Source of the DNA: Diplolepis rosae
Lineage: Eukaryota; Arthropoda; Insecta; Hymenoptera; Diplolepididae
NCBI GenBank assembly: GCA_030998225.1
Contig: JAPYXD010000581.1
Span: forward strand, 7,451,501-7,515,500
Reading direction: 5' to 3'
DNA length: 64,000 nt
A program made the translations under genes and the position numbers. The notes under the pieces were generated by a model. The model was not told the origin of the DNA. It did no database searches and saw only the letters and a list, made by a program, of their open reading frames with translations. Shown here piece after piece: positions 31,410 through 43,110 of the stretch (position 1 is the stretch's first letter; each line of letters starts with the position of its first letter).

Positions 31410-34400
31410 ATGCAAGTGTTAAACATTTTAATCTTGTGTTTTATTGCTGCGAATTTCCAAATAGAAGTAGTTACTTCAAGTGTAAGTTTAATTAATTATT
31501 ATTGGGTCATTAAGAATGAAGTTGGAAGTTTGGATTCAAAAGTTTGCTTTATCTTTTTTTGAACAAAATGATATTTGAATTATTCAAAGTATGCAGGATC
31601 CCTTAATGCTAAAAAAGTACTAAGTTTCATGCTTCTGGAGAAGTTGTGCCTTGCGGAAATAGCTAGAACGTAGCGCCTAACGTGTTCTCTCGGTTCTAAA
31701 AGAACTCTTGCTGAAATAGGATGAGTTCTTTTACAACCATAGCGAGGCGAATTTCGAGCTATTTTCGCAATTAGTTTAACTTTAATGGTTATTTCTTCTC
31801 AGTTTCTTCTTAATAATCTCCATATTATTTATTTTATAGGATGAAGATGAGAAAAAAGAGGTGAGTTTAAATGTTCATTAATCAATTTTTATAATATCTA
31901 TCTTTTTTTTTAAATGCCAATCTTCTAAGTGCTCTTTTAACTAATATCTTGACTCTATTTACACATCAATTTTGGTATCGTAATTCAAAATTAAACAAAG
32001 CTTTTGTTTATAATCGGTTTCAAGAGTATCCATATAAACATCGTGTAATGTATTTTTCAGTTTGAAAAATGGCATCACCGGTTTGTTGGAATACGAAACG
32101 TAAGTCTTAATTTCTATTAATCAGTTATTAAATTGACTATTTACTTTTTTTGAAATTTAAACTCCAATATTTTAAATTGTGCTCATTATCAACCATATTC
32201 CAACTTTTATTTAATATCGTATAATGTTGAAATTTAATTTACTTGGAATTTTTCTAGACTAGCGACTTTTGCAATAGTTATAAAATCTCATGTAATCTCA
32301 TATAATGGATTTTATAGGGTGCACCTGGTGGAAATCCGAAGCCAGAAGTGAGTTTTAATTTACATTATTTAATTTATAGTGTGTTTATTTATAATCAATA
32401 TTATTTTAGATAAAGTGTTTGAATTTGCGATCATTTGAACTATGTCTAAACTTCATTTGAAAATCGACATATAATAAAGGTTTGTAGATTGTAATTGATT
32501 TTGAATAAAACAAAAAAATGTCTATATTAGTGAAACAGGAATTACTTTTTTTAATTATTTAAAATCAAGTAGAGTTCATAAACTCTTATTAATATATGTC
32601 TTTTATAAATGACACGGATCTCCAACTAAAAACAGTTTTCATTTGCAAAGAAACCTTTGCAAAAACAAAATTACCTTTTCTACTAGCGGGTTATAGAGTG
32701 CATTTTATTGCCCCCTGCGAGGCAAACAAATCCATTTGTTGACCCTCTAGTAAAAAAAAAAATGTGTGCGACACGAGAACAGTAACACATCGTTCAATAA
32801 GTCCCGGGACTATCTAAGAAAACAACATTTGTTTTGCAAAATTCATTTTTATTCATCAATATAATCACCTTCAAGTGCGATACAATCATTCTAACGCTTT
32901 TCTAACTTTTCGATACCATGCTTGTAAAATTATTTGTCCTGGGCCTCAAAATTAGCTTCAGTTTCAGCGATTACTTCCTCATTCGAGCCAAATCTTTTGC
33001 CCTGGAGCATCTTTTTGAGATTAGCAAAGAGCCAGTAGTCGCTGGGGACTAGATCTGGAGAGTATAGTGGGTGGGGAAGCAATTCGTAGCCTAATTCAGA
33101 AAATTTGCCATCGTTTTCATTGACTTGTGGCATGGTACATTGTCTTGATGAAAGATGATTTTTTTCTTCTTCATGTGCGGTCGTTTTTTTGCGATTTCGT
33201 CTTTCAAACGCACCAATAATTCAATGTAATAGTCACTGTTGATATATTTTCCCTTTTCAAGGTAGTCGGAGTAAATTATACCGTGCGTATCCTAAAAAAC
33301 TGACGCCATGAATTTTCCAGCTGACTGTTGCGTTTTCGAACGCTTTGGACGGCTTTCACCGGCTGCACGCCATTCAGCTGACTGCCGCTTCGACTCCGGG
33401 GTGAAATGATGGATCCATGTTTCGTCCATTGTCACATACCGACGCAAGAAATCCTGTTTATTGCGAGTAAACAGTGATAAACAGCTCTCTGAATCGTCGA
33501 CTCGTTGTTGCTTTTGTTTCATTGTGAGCAAACGCGGCAACCCATTTGGAAAAGACCTTTTACATGTCCAATTTTTCGTTTAAAATCGTAGACGTACTTC
33601 CAGTTGATATGTTCATCATCTTGGCAATCTCACGGACTTTTAGTTTGCGGTCATCCATCACGATTTTTAAGACTTGCTTAATATTTTCCGGAGTTACTGC
33701 TTCAATTGGCCTATCCGAGCGTTCCGCATTATTTGTATCAGTGCGACCGCATTTGAAATCAGCATACCACCGGCAAGTCGTTATTTTCGACGGAGCACAG
33801 TCCGGATAACATTTTTCAAGCCATTGTTGAGCTTGCACGGGATTTTCCCCATTAAATAGCAATGTTTTATCAACACACGAAATTCGTTTTTGTCCATTTT
33901 GTACACAAATGCAAAAGTAGCGTCACTTACACCACAGTAGCTTTTCAGTTTATGGTCTGATTGACGTGAAAGTCAGACACGTGTCATTTAAAAGTGAGTT
34001 CTTTTGGAAAACGAAGTGGATTTGATATTACTAACGCCATCTGTGGGTTAGTCCCGGGACTTATTGAACGATGTGTTATATTTTCCCATGGCACACACAA
34101 TATATTTCGTATCCAAACGGGCGAAAAAAGTCGCATTGCATGCTTGCGCGTAGAGCGACATGCAACCAATTGCGCTTCGGCGACGAAATCGGGCGACATG
34201 TTGATACCGCCCCCTTCAACGGACAAAATGTTCATATCGCCCGACACTTGACTGCCCACGGCTAACTACGCGCTCGCACGCAATGCGACTTTTTCCATCA
34301 ATTTGGACACAAAACGTCGTGTGTACCTCGAGCGACATGGTGGTGATGTGAGTCGTGTGAATACTGCCCTCGCTACGCTCGGGCTGGTACACTTCACACT

Positions 34401-37400
34401 CTTCACAATCGCCACCATGCCGCCCTTGATACACAATCTACTATTGTGTCCAAAAGGGCGGAAAAAGTCGCATTGCATGTTTGCGCGTAGAGCGGCATGC
34501 AGCCAATGGCGCCTCGGCGACGAAATCGGGCGACATGTTCATACCGCCCGCTTCAACGGACAAAATGTTCATATCGCCCGACACTTGACTGCCCACGGCT
34601 AACTACGCGCTCGCACGCAATGCGACTTTTTCCACCAATTTGGACACAAAACGTCGTGTGTACCTTGAGCGACATGGTGGTGATGTGACTCGTGTGAATA
34701 CCGCCCTCGCTACGCTCGGACGGGTACTCTTCGCACTCGTCACAATCGCCACCATGCCGCCTTGGTACACAATCTACTATTCCATGCAGGTATGAATTGA
34801 GCAAGTTTATCATGCTTGTAAGAAGGGACAAAATTACGCTTGATGTGAGGAATAGCAGGACCTAAAAGTTCTAAAAGGAAATAAAACAGTCCCTAGAGAG
34901 TAAAAATAATGTCGTAAATGTAAATTACATTGTCACGATTATTTTTAGTCTCTAGGGACTGTTTTATTTCCTCTGCTGCCCACTGAGAAAAAGGCTGATT
35001 TATATTGTATATTATATTGTGCAACAAGGAAAAAAATAATTTATTTTTCATAGCGCCTCTTTTGTAAATCCGATTTTCGGTACCTGTAGAGCGGGTTGAA
35101 ACTGCAAAAAAAAACCCGCTCTACAGTTACATCAAATCAAATTCTCAAAAGAGTTGCTATGATCAATATCCTCAAGCCCTTTTCCAATTCTTAACTCCAA
35201 GAGCGTACATATAAACATCGTGTAATGTATTTTACAGTTTGAAAAATGGTATCACCGGTATGTTGGAATACGAAACGTAAGTTTTAATCTCTTTTAATCA
35301 ATTAGAGAATCAACTATTTACTTTTTTGTATTAAGACCCCGACATTTCAATTTGTGCTCATTATTAAGTACATTCCAACTTTAATTTAACATCGCATAGT
35401 GTTGATATTCAATTTACTTGAAATGTTTCTTGACTAGTAACTTTTGTAATAGTTTTGCAATCTCATGTAATCTTCATGCAATGGATTTTATAGGGTGCAC
35501 CTGGTGGTAATCCGAAGCCAGAAGTGAGTTTTAATTTACATTATTTAATTCATAGAGTGTTTATTTATATTCAATATTATTTTAGATAAAGTGTATTAAA
35601 TTTGCGATAATTTGAATTATATCTTAACTTAACATCAACATCACTTGATAATAAAAATTTCAATAACTTATACGGACATGTATCAAACGAGCCACGTGAT
35701 CCGAAAAAGTATTTTGGTTTTTTAAAAGATTTTTCTATTAGGTGTACAACTTTGCTTCCGTCATTTTTCAATAGATGGCTGCAGCGATAAGTGCTGGTCG
35801 AAATAGGCAGGTCAAAAATGTCACACAGTAAACTTGAACATCTGTCAACATAACGACAGCACAACATTAGTGAATTTGTGTTTGCATCATAAATTTATTC
35901 TCGATCGAAGATGTTAGTTTTCGAGCCCAATTCTCGGCATTTGCGGAAAGTTTTGATTTTTTGTTTTCATTTCGAGAAAACTGTGGCTGAGGCTCATCGA
36001 ATGCTCTCAAGTACTTACGGTGAGGTTGTTCTTAGTGAAAGAACGAGTCGTGAGTTGTTTCAACGCTTCAAGAGCGGTGATTTTGATGTTGAGGATCGGC
36101 ATGACAGTGGAAAAGAGGAAATTTTCGAAGATTCCGAATTGGGCACATTACTTGCTGCATACTCGTGCCAAGCGTAAGAAGAATTGTCAGAATCATTGGG
36201 AGTGACTCAATAAGCAATTTCGAAACGCTTCAAAGCCATGGGAATGATTCAGAAGCAAGGAAATTGGGTTCTGCACGAGTTGAAGCCGAGAGATGTTGAA
36301 CGGCGATTCTTTGCTTGTGAACAGCTGCTTCAAAGACAAAGGCAGAAGAGGTTTTTACATCGCATTGTGACCGGCGACGAAAAATTGGTCCACTACGATA
36401 ATCTCCAGGGCAGTAAATCATGGGGAATGCCCGGGCATGCCTTCACGTCGACGGCCAGACCGAATATTCACAGTGCCAAGGTTATGCTCTGAATTTGATA
36501 GGACCAGCTTGTTGTGGTGTATTATGAGCATTTGAAACCGAGTGAAAACATCACAGAGGATCGGCATCTAACGTACTTGATGCGTTTGAGCCGAGTATTA
36601 AAGGAGAAACGACCACAGTACCAAGAGAGACATGACAGAGTTATCCTCCAGCATGACAATGCTCAGCCACATGCAGGGCCGTGGAGGAAAATTCGGGCCT
36701 GCAAGGGAAGGAGGGGGGGGGGGTATTCATCGGGCCCTCCCACCTCTTTCTGTTTTTCATTTTTGAAAGCCATGTTTAATCATTATTGCGTAACGTACTA
36801 TAACTATACCATTATTTACCGCTAATACTTTCATACTACAAGCCTGGTCGTATGTCGCAAGATCGGTCAAGACATACTTGGAAACGCTGAAATGCCGTAC
36901 TCTCCTGACGTTAGTTACTCCTTCTGACTACCATTTGTTTCGATCGATCGCACACGGCCTGGCATTTCCGCTCTCATGAAGAAGTCAAAAAATGGATCGA
37001 TTCGTGGATCGCCTCAAAAGACGCATCGTTTTTTCGAGATGGTATCCAAAAATTGCCAGAGAGATGGAAAAAAGTAGTGGCTAGCAACGGACAATACCTT
37101 GAATTATAAATAGGTAATCACTTTTTAAGAATAAAGCCTCGAATTTTGTGAAAAAAACGGCGGGAGCAAAGTTGTACACCTAATACATTAATAAATATTT
37201 TGTCTGAAGTTTTGGGAAACTTATACATATATGACATACTAATAAAGGTCTCTAGACATTTATGAATGTTACAAAACATCAACTCAATATATTTTTTATT
37301 GTAAGGAAAGCTTTGCAAAAACTAAAATACTTTACCTAATTACGTGACACACTTGATACAATTGCCCTTGAGCCTTTTTTCAATTTATGATTCCAAGAAT

Positions 37401-38041
37401 ATTCATATAGTTATCATGTAATTAACTTTGTAGTATGAACGATGGCATCACCGGTTTTTCGGAATACGAAATGTAAGTTGTAATTTCCTTCAACCAATTT
37501 TTAGAGTAACTCTATATGTTCCTTATCTAAAATCAAATAAACTTTTTGCGCATTTTAAATAAGAACTGTACTTAATTTGAACAGAATTTGATGCTGGAAT
37601 TTAAATCACTCAGGCTTTTTATTGATAAATAATTCTAAAGTATCCATGTAATGTTTATGTTATATATTTTATAGGGATCGCCTGGTGGAAAACCAGTGCC
37701 AGAAGTAAGTTCTAATTTCTATAAATCAATTGTGGAGTATATAATATTTATATTTTTTCGTGCTCATTCAAATTATATAATAATTATAATAATTATATAA
37801 TATTACGTATTATGTTTTTTAGTTTCATTCTTGGCATGAGCGGTTCACTACAAGCGACGATGATGTAAGTTTTAATTTTCAAGTTGTGCATTTTATTGAG
37901 TTCCGTACATTGATATTGTTCAGTTGAAAAATAGACACATTTTATGTGATGAACGTTTGCAGTAATACAATATGTTTAAAATCTTTGAGCTGCTAGCATT
38001 ATTATTTTAACCTCTTAATTTCTTCAAAATTATAGCGTTAA
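31410..38041 (+). CDS. Micro-exon gene B: secreted repeat-peptide precursor
   Basis: Ten exons, all phase 0, 348 nt in total (115 residues). They are 31410-31481 (signal peptide, MQVLNILILCF...), 31840-31860 (DEDEKKE), 32061-32099 (FEKWHHRFVGIRN), 32318-32347 (GAPGGNPKPE), 35238-35276 (FEKWYHRYVGIRN), 35494-35523 (GAPGGNPKPE), 37434-37472 (YERWHHRFFGIRN), 37675-37704 (GSPGGKPVPE), 37823-37864 (FHSWHERFTTSDDD), and 38036-38041 (Arg, stop). Every donor is GTAAGT or GTGAGT-like and every acceptor T-rich. The mature protein has an acidic start, then alternating basic/aromatic/His and Gly-Pro blocks. Multi-peptide precursors such as apidaecin have a comparable repeat layout, but there is no sequence likeness to any family I know. 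An antimicrobial, venom or effector role is speculation. Confidence 0.8.
32061..32347 (+). repeat. Gene B two-exon module, copy 1
   Basis: 39-nt exon, 218-nt intron, 30-nt exon. The intron and about 100 bp on each side are alignable with module 2, showing duplication at DNA level and not exon convergence. Confidence 0.85.
32785..34076 (-). mobile_element. mariner-family element in gene B intron 4, decayed
   Basis: Inverted ends ACACATCGTTCAATAAGTCC with TA outside (32783-32784, 34077-34078); 1292 bp. Transposase pieces on the minus strand are at 33862-33560 (HTH half, VREIAKMMNISTGSTSTIL), 33540-33292 (first Asp, VTMDETWIHHF) and 33133-32930 (third Asp, SPDLVPSDYWLF). They are separated by frameshifts and stops. 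It belongs to the same family as 176-1430. Confidence 0.9.
34110..34790. repeat. Two tandem units of about 337 bp with internal inversion
   Basis: Unit landmarks such as AAAAAGTCGCATTGCATG recur 337 bp apart (34121 and 34458), as do CGACGAAATCGGGCGACATG and GACACAAAACGTCGTGTGTA. Each unit also contains AATGCGACTTTTTCC, the complement of its own start, so the units are partly palindromic. GC content is far above the flanks. Open frames in all directions are by-products. It lies in gene B intron 4. Confidence 0.8.
34877..34971. repeat. Hairpin, arms about 35 bp
   Basis: GGAAATAAAACAGTCCCTAG pairs with CTAGGGACTGTTTTATTTCC; the loop is about 25 nt. A smaller hairpin (GTAGAGCGGGTT/AACCCGCTCTAC) follows at about 35090-35128. 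Both are intronic. Confidence 0.85.
35238..35523 (+). repeat. Gene B two-exon module, copy 2
   Basis: 39-nt exon, 217-nt intron, 30-nt exon. It is the closest match to copy 1 in exons and introns, so this is the most recent duplication. Confidence 0.85.
35738..37183 (+). mobile_element. mariner, mauritiana-like, decayed and interrupted
   Basis: Ends TTAGGTGTACAACTTTGC inverted, with TA on both sides; 1446 bp. Transposase relics on the + strand: TYGEVVLSERTSRELFQRFKSG (35.9-36.1 kb, too broken to be one frame), IVTGDEKLVHYDN (first Asp, about 36370), QHDNAQPHA (second, about 36650) and TPSDYHLFRS (third, about 36930). About 155 bp with a poly(G) tract (36712-36722) has been inserted right after the second Asp motif. 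It lies in gene B intron 6. Confidence 0.85.
37434..37704 (+). repeat. Gene B two-exon module, copy 3
   Basis: 39-nt exon, 202-nt intron, 30-nt exon. It is more diverged than copies 1 and 2 (YERW..., GSPGGKPVPE), so it is the older duplicate. The next exon (37823-37864) starts like a fourth type-1 exon. Confidence 0.8.
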
Positions 38042-38247
38042 CCGTACCCTGGTAAATGATTTCTGGAGATAGAATTTTTGCTTCCTCATGCCGATACATC
38101 CAACACTAGTCAAACATCAAGATTGGTTCCGCGCAGCATCTTATATAATTTTATATATATGTTAATATCCTTCAACATCCGAAGATCGACAAATCAAAAT
38201 AATTACGTAAATATCATGTAAAGTAACTGTTTCAGACAGTTTGAGTC

Positions 38248-38253
38248 ATTAAA
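38248..38253 (+). terminator. Poly(A) signal of gene B
   Basis: ATTAAA about 207 nt after the stop codon, just before the MITE at 38280. An alternative is not obvious. Confidence 0.5.
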
Positions 38254-38279
38254 CAATCTAAATTTTCAAAATTGTTATA

Positions 38280-38579
38280 CAGTAAAACCTCATTTATCGG
38301 GACACTCATTTATCGGGACATTTTGTTTCTCCTCCAGCCACCACTCCTTGTACATAGTGAAATAGTTTGCAGATGTTTCATTTGCAGGAGTTTTATTATG
38401 TCAATTTTTTTACATACCTTCGTATTATATATACCTTCGTTACCATTACTAAATGTCAACATACAACAAGAGTTATGGCATCCACCATGAGACTGTAGGT
38501 GGTAGTGGGGAGCCCCTCCAAATCCCGATAAACGAGGTGTTTACATTTCAAGGGCGTCCCGATAAATGAGGTTTTACTG
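38280..38579. mobile_element. pogo/Tigger-like MITE
   Basis: Ends CAGTAAAACCTCATTTATCG inverted, flanked by TA (38278-38279, 38580-38581); exactly 300 bp. CAGTRNAACCTC ends are characteristic of pogo-type elements. It is non-coding. Confidence 0.85.
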
Positions 38580-38856
38580 TATTTGGGTCAAGACAATTTT
38601 TTGGAGTTTGGGTCACATATTTCATTATTAATAGTATTCATGGGAAGTTTTATTTTGTACATTTAATCATTTTAAATGTCGAAAGGGGTTTCTTTTTTGT
38701 GCAAAATATTTAACCAAATGTTATTTTAATGGGCACACTAGGGTTTATAAAATATACGATATACAGATTTTTCATTGGGAAATTCTTTCCAAAGCAGATA
38801 TATAGAGAATACTCTTGTTCCGTACGTCAATAAGTTGGGCGACGGAATGTACTATA

Positions 38857-40610
38857 CAGGGTGTCCCAGGACTCAAGGTACATATTAATATTTTTGAATT
38901 CGAAAAAAAAAATGGAATGAAATATTCTAATACAAAAATTTTGTGAAGTGTATAATTACTGAGTAAATAGCAATTAAAATTGACCAATCATAAAAATGCA
39001 TTAGATAGACGACTGTTTATATGCTATCGCTGAGAGAGTGTAGGAATGCAAGTTCAGATCGTATAATTTCTCCTCAGTTTATTTTTGTAAGAGGTATTGA
39101 TTCTTTGGTGCAACTTCACACTTAAACGAGATTAAAAAATTAACAAGTATCTTTTTCGTAGCTTCCAAGTTAGAAAACATTGCTGGCTGAGTTAATTACC
39201 GTAGTTAAAAATGTATGCGTTTTTGAATTCTGTACTATGCTGCTGAATTCTTGGCATTTTCGCAGAATTCTTTTGAGTTCTTTAGAAATCCCTTTAACAT
39301 CTTTGAATTACCTTGAACACTTTTGGATACATCTAATTATTTGGAATTTCAAGGTTTTTGTATGCTGTAAATTCCTCCGAATTGTACTAAATTTCTCGTA
39401 ATTTTCGTAATTCTTACTCAATGAGTCAAGATAGGTCGATGGGTCAGCTACCAGTGAATGAAGATGTACTCGTTATTCGAATTCTGCATAGTTATCACGA
39501 ATTCAGTGGAATACCTTTCAACACGTTTGAATTAATTTAAAAACGTCCAAATACTTTTCAAGCTATGAAAATATGCAATAAATTGTTGAAATTAAAAAAT
39601 TCACAAATCCTACAAATTCTTACGAATTTTGCTGAATCTGAGTAATTTCTTATAAAACTCTTTTTAATTTCTCATGATTCCAGGAAATAAATAAATAATT
39701 CATTTGAACGGAAAAAACGCCAACTTCTAAAGTGCTTTGCGAAGTTCTTAAGCTCAGGAATCAAACTGATATGTTCCCAGTTCGGAAAATTGCTACTAAT
39801 TATTAGACACTGTTTACTAAAACTTCAGTGAAATGTTCAGAATTGCATAACCAAATACTGAAATTTCACTAATAATTAGTAGAAATTTTCACAAAAGTGA
39901 ATTAGTGGCATCAGACTGTTGTCGTCGCGTCATAACGACAAGCAAACAGAAGAAGTAGTAGCAGAAAGAAGTAATTTTTATTGACATATCCCGAGCAGGA
40001 TTAAATAAAAATCTGGTAAAGAGAAGTGCTTCGTTTGAAAGCACGTTGACTTCTCTTTTTCAAAGCAATTTATCTTGATTTTTCTTCAATTCACTGATTG
40101 TTTTAAAATACGAAAAATGTGTTGGTTAGTGCAAAATCGTATAAATATATTTAAAAGCTGGAATCACGGTGTTAAAGTGGTTTCTACAGAACTCGAGAGA
40201 ATTCTGCGGAATACCAAGAATTCAGGAAGATTGTACAAAATTCAAAAACGCATACATTTTAAGTAAGGTAATTAAATCATCAAGCAATGTTTTCTAATTT
40301 GGTAGCTACAAAAAAGATACTTGTTAATTTTTGAATCTCGTTTAAGTGTGAAGTTGCACCAAAGAATCAATACCTCTTACAAAAATAAACTTAGGGGAAA
40401 TTATACGATCTGAACTTGCATTCTCACACTCTCTCAGCGATAGCATGTAAACAGTCGTCTATCTAACGCATTTTTATGATTGGTCAATTTTAATTGCTAT
40501 TTACTCACTAATTATACACTTCACAAAATTTTTGTATTAGAATATTTCATTCCATTTTTTTTTTCGAATTCAAAAATATTAATATGTACCTTGAGTCCTG
40601 GGACACCCTG
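38857..40610. mobile_element. Large fold-back transposon, arms about 470 bp
   Basis: Ends CAGGGTGTCCCAGGACTCAA, inverted, with TA outside (38855-38856, 40611-40612). Arms can be followed from 38857 to about 39330 and from about 40130 to 40610; the centre is AT-rich with no transposase. Open frames within it are arm by-products. Confidence 0.85.
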
Positions 40611-40612
40611 TA

Positions 40613-42840
40613 TAAGTAAAAATCGGGGTCTGACTCGATATTACTTTCATGTCTATAAATTGACTATAAGATTTTAAAATTGTTTGTAAGTTCGTATAAA
40701 TTGCATCTGATTCAATAATACAAGTGTAAAGTAAAGATTGTTAAAATATTAGTAAGTTCGCCAAATATATTACTGTTTCCTATTATAGAATATACATTTT
40801 GTTTCTTACATATTCAATTTTGTTAATGGCTAATAAATAATATGTGAAAGATAATGTTGTTTAGAATTTGTATTTATATTTTTCAACGTAGAAAATATAT
40901 ATAAAAGAAATTGACGAATTACTTTCACATTTTCAATAGTGAATACCAATGACTGTGTTTTTGTATTTGTGTTCCAAATTTTTTAATCAAATAATAACGT
41001 TAAATTATATAAAATTTCAGTTGCCTCAAACTAAATAAAATTTTTATATATTGTATATACTTAAATTACTATATATTTACAGATATGCGTTAAATCAAAT
41101 ATTCATACCAAAAGTCTCTCCGTGTACTGATAAAATAAAGATGATTCAGTGTTAGTAATAAAAAATTCAATTTCATTTGCAAACTGCAAAAGAAATAGAG
41201 GAGAAAATCCTGTTATAATTTTTGTAGAACTTTCTGGAATGAAAAATTTTTTTACTTTGCTTTTCTTCTGTATCTTACGTCATTTGTTTAGAAGGCAGAC
41301 ATTTTTGATTTTATTTGGTATTTTTTTAAATAATCTTAATTATTGACCATAATTGAAAACCAATAATATCGAGCGCGAAGCGCTACTGTGATGGTGAGAA
41401 TGTGCATGCAACTTTGATGGGGCCCAAAGAGGTTTCCTTTTAATTATATAGATAATTTTTTTTCTTGAACATCGCGTCCAATATCGTCTAGAAAAAGCAC
41501 TAAGTAATGTATGGATGATCGATACACGGAAAGACCTAAACATCTTAAAAAATAGTTCCTACATCATTCACGTATAGTTGCTTTTTTCTAAGCTACGTTA
41601 GAGTTTGGAAAAAAGTTTATCATATTTTGAGAATTTATTACCTTAATAATCCCGATAATAAGGGCTGAATAGAAAATGATTAGGAATTTGTATTTCTACG
41701 AATAAGCGATTTTTCCTCCGTCTAAAAATCCACCAGCGGGAAAAGAAAAAGAGCGAATCCTATTTTTTTCAATCGACCTAGTAAAATGTAACGGGAGCGT
41801 ATAAAAAAAAATTAATAAGTAGAAGAATGCAAAAGAACGAATAGAAAGACTCAAAGTAATTTCACTTTGAAAAATCTAGGTCGAATTTAAATGTATGGAT
41901 AGTTTTCTCGTTAATAAATATTTTGTATTAAATTTTAATTTGTAATTGGGAAAGAAAAAATCAATCTAAATTATAAAAACATTTTTTATTAATATATTGA
42001 ACGTATATTTGGTGTATTGCATTACAATTGCGACATATGATTCATTAGATGACACTGGATTGAATATGTAATATAAATATTTGTACTAGTGCTCCATTAT
42101 AAATTCTTAAAATAAGATAAAAATTAATAATTCTGGTACAATATTACACTTTATTTCTTGTACTAAACTTCGTTAATTTAGTTTATTATCAATTATCATT
42201 GATATTTAATTACTATTACATATATATGAAGTATCTCATTTATCCTACTTTTTTCATTATTATATATTATTTTCATTATTTATATTTTAATAATTTATTT
42301 AAACGTGTTAAAAAATACATTAAGCCCTGCTAACATTGAGGAAAATATATTGCAGATGAAACCAATTCAAATATGTGAAATAAAATTATTTTCACTCTAG
42401 AGTTGCAGACTTGAATTTATTACAATTGAAATTACAAAACTTATATTCTACAAGAAAGAATTAAATCAGTTTATTACACATATTTTATGAACTGATTAGA
42501 AAGAATTAAATAAACTCAAAATATGTCCACCTTCAAAAATTCAAGACAACTTGCAATAAGTTGATATAAATTTTGCTACACGAGAAGAATATACCATATT
42601 ATAAAATGAAACATCTTAGTTAAATAACTATAGGACGGCTGTGAGGATAAAAAGAAAGAATAATCTAGATTATATTGCATACGTTCTTGTTGTTTTAATA
42701 AATTTTTCTAAAATTTGATATTGTTAATGACGAAAATCCTCATCATGAAAATTTTTTCCCTTGAATAGAACGTGATTTAGTAAAAATTTCGAATTTAAAA
42801 CGCAGATATTTTGCCTAATTATTTCCAAACCATACTCTAA
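40613..42840. other. AT-rich DNA without visible genes
   Basis: No gene or element is recognised. TTTACAG/ATATGCGTTAA at 41083 followed by AATAAA at 41133 has the look of a terminal exon of the micro-exon family (Arg-stop as CGT TAA), but it stands alone. Confidence 0.45.
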
Positions 42841-42844
42841 AAAT

Positions 42845-43110
42845 AATCTAATCCTGCAATTTGTGCATACTGCGTCTTAAGTAAAGAATAGACGTTAGAA
42901 AAATTTCCTATTCTCTATAGTCTTTTACATATCTTTACATTCTAGCGATTACAAAGTGTTTTCAGTTAAAAATATATTCAAACAAAAGTTTCACTTCTGC
43001 GATTTATCATTTAAAATGATGCCATGCATAAAATTCTAGAATTACAGAAATTTTTTGAAGATGACTAAAGCATGAATATCTTTTGAAAGACATAAGGCGA
43101 CAATGAAAAT
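42845..43110 (+). pseudogene. Promoter and first-exon relic of the micro-exon family (relic C)
   Basis: It aligns with the gene A upstream region: CTGCAATTTGTGCATAC and CATACTGCGTCTTAAGTAAA at 42857-42892, then GCCATGCATAAAATTCTAGA at 43021. About 42 bp after the upstream box comes a worn TATA position (ACTAAAG), then GAAAGACATAAGGC in place of the initiator. ATGAAAATTTTCAAATGA at 43103 keeps the ATG but stops after five codons. No downstream micro-exons were found. Confidence 0.5.

Noticed and set aside
34000..34830. Many overlapping frames on both strands
   Set aside because: By-products of a GC-rich partly palindromic tandem repeat.
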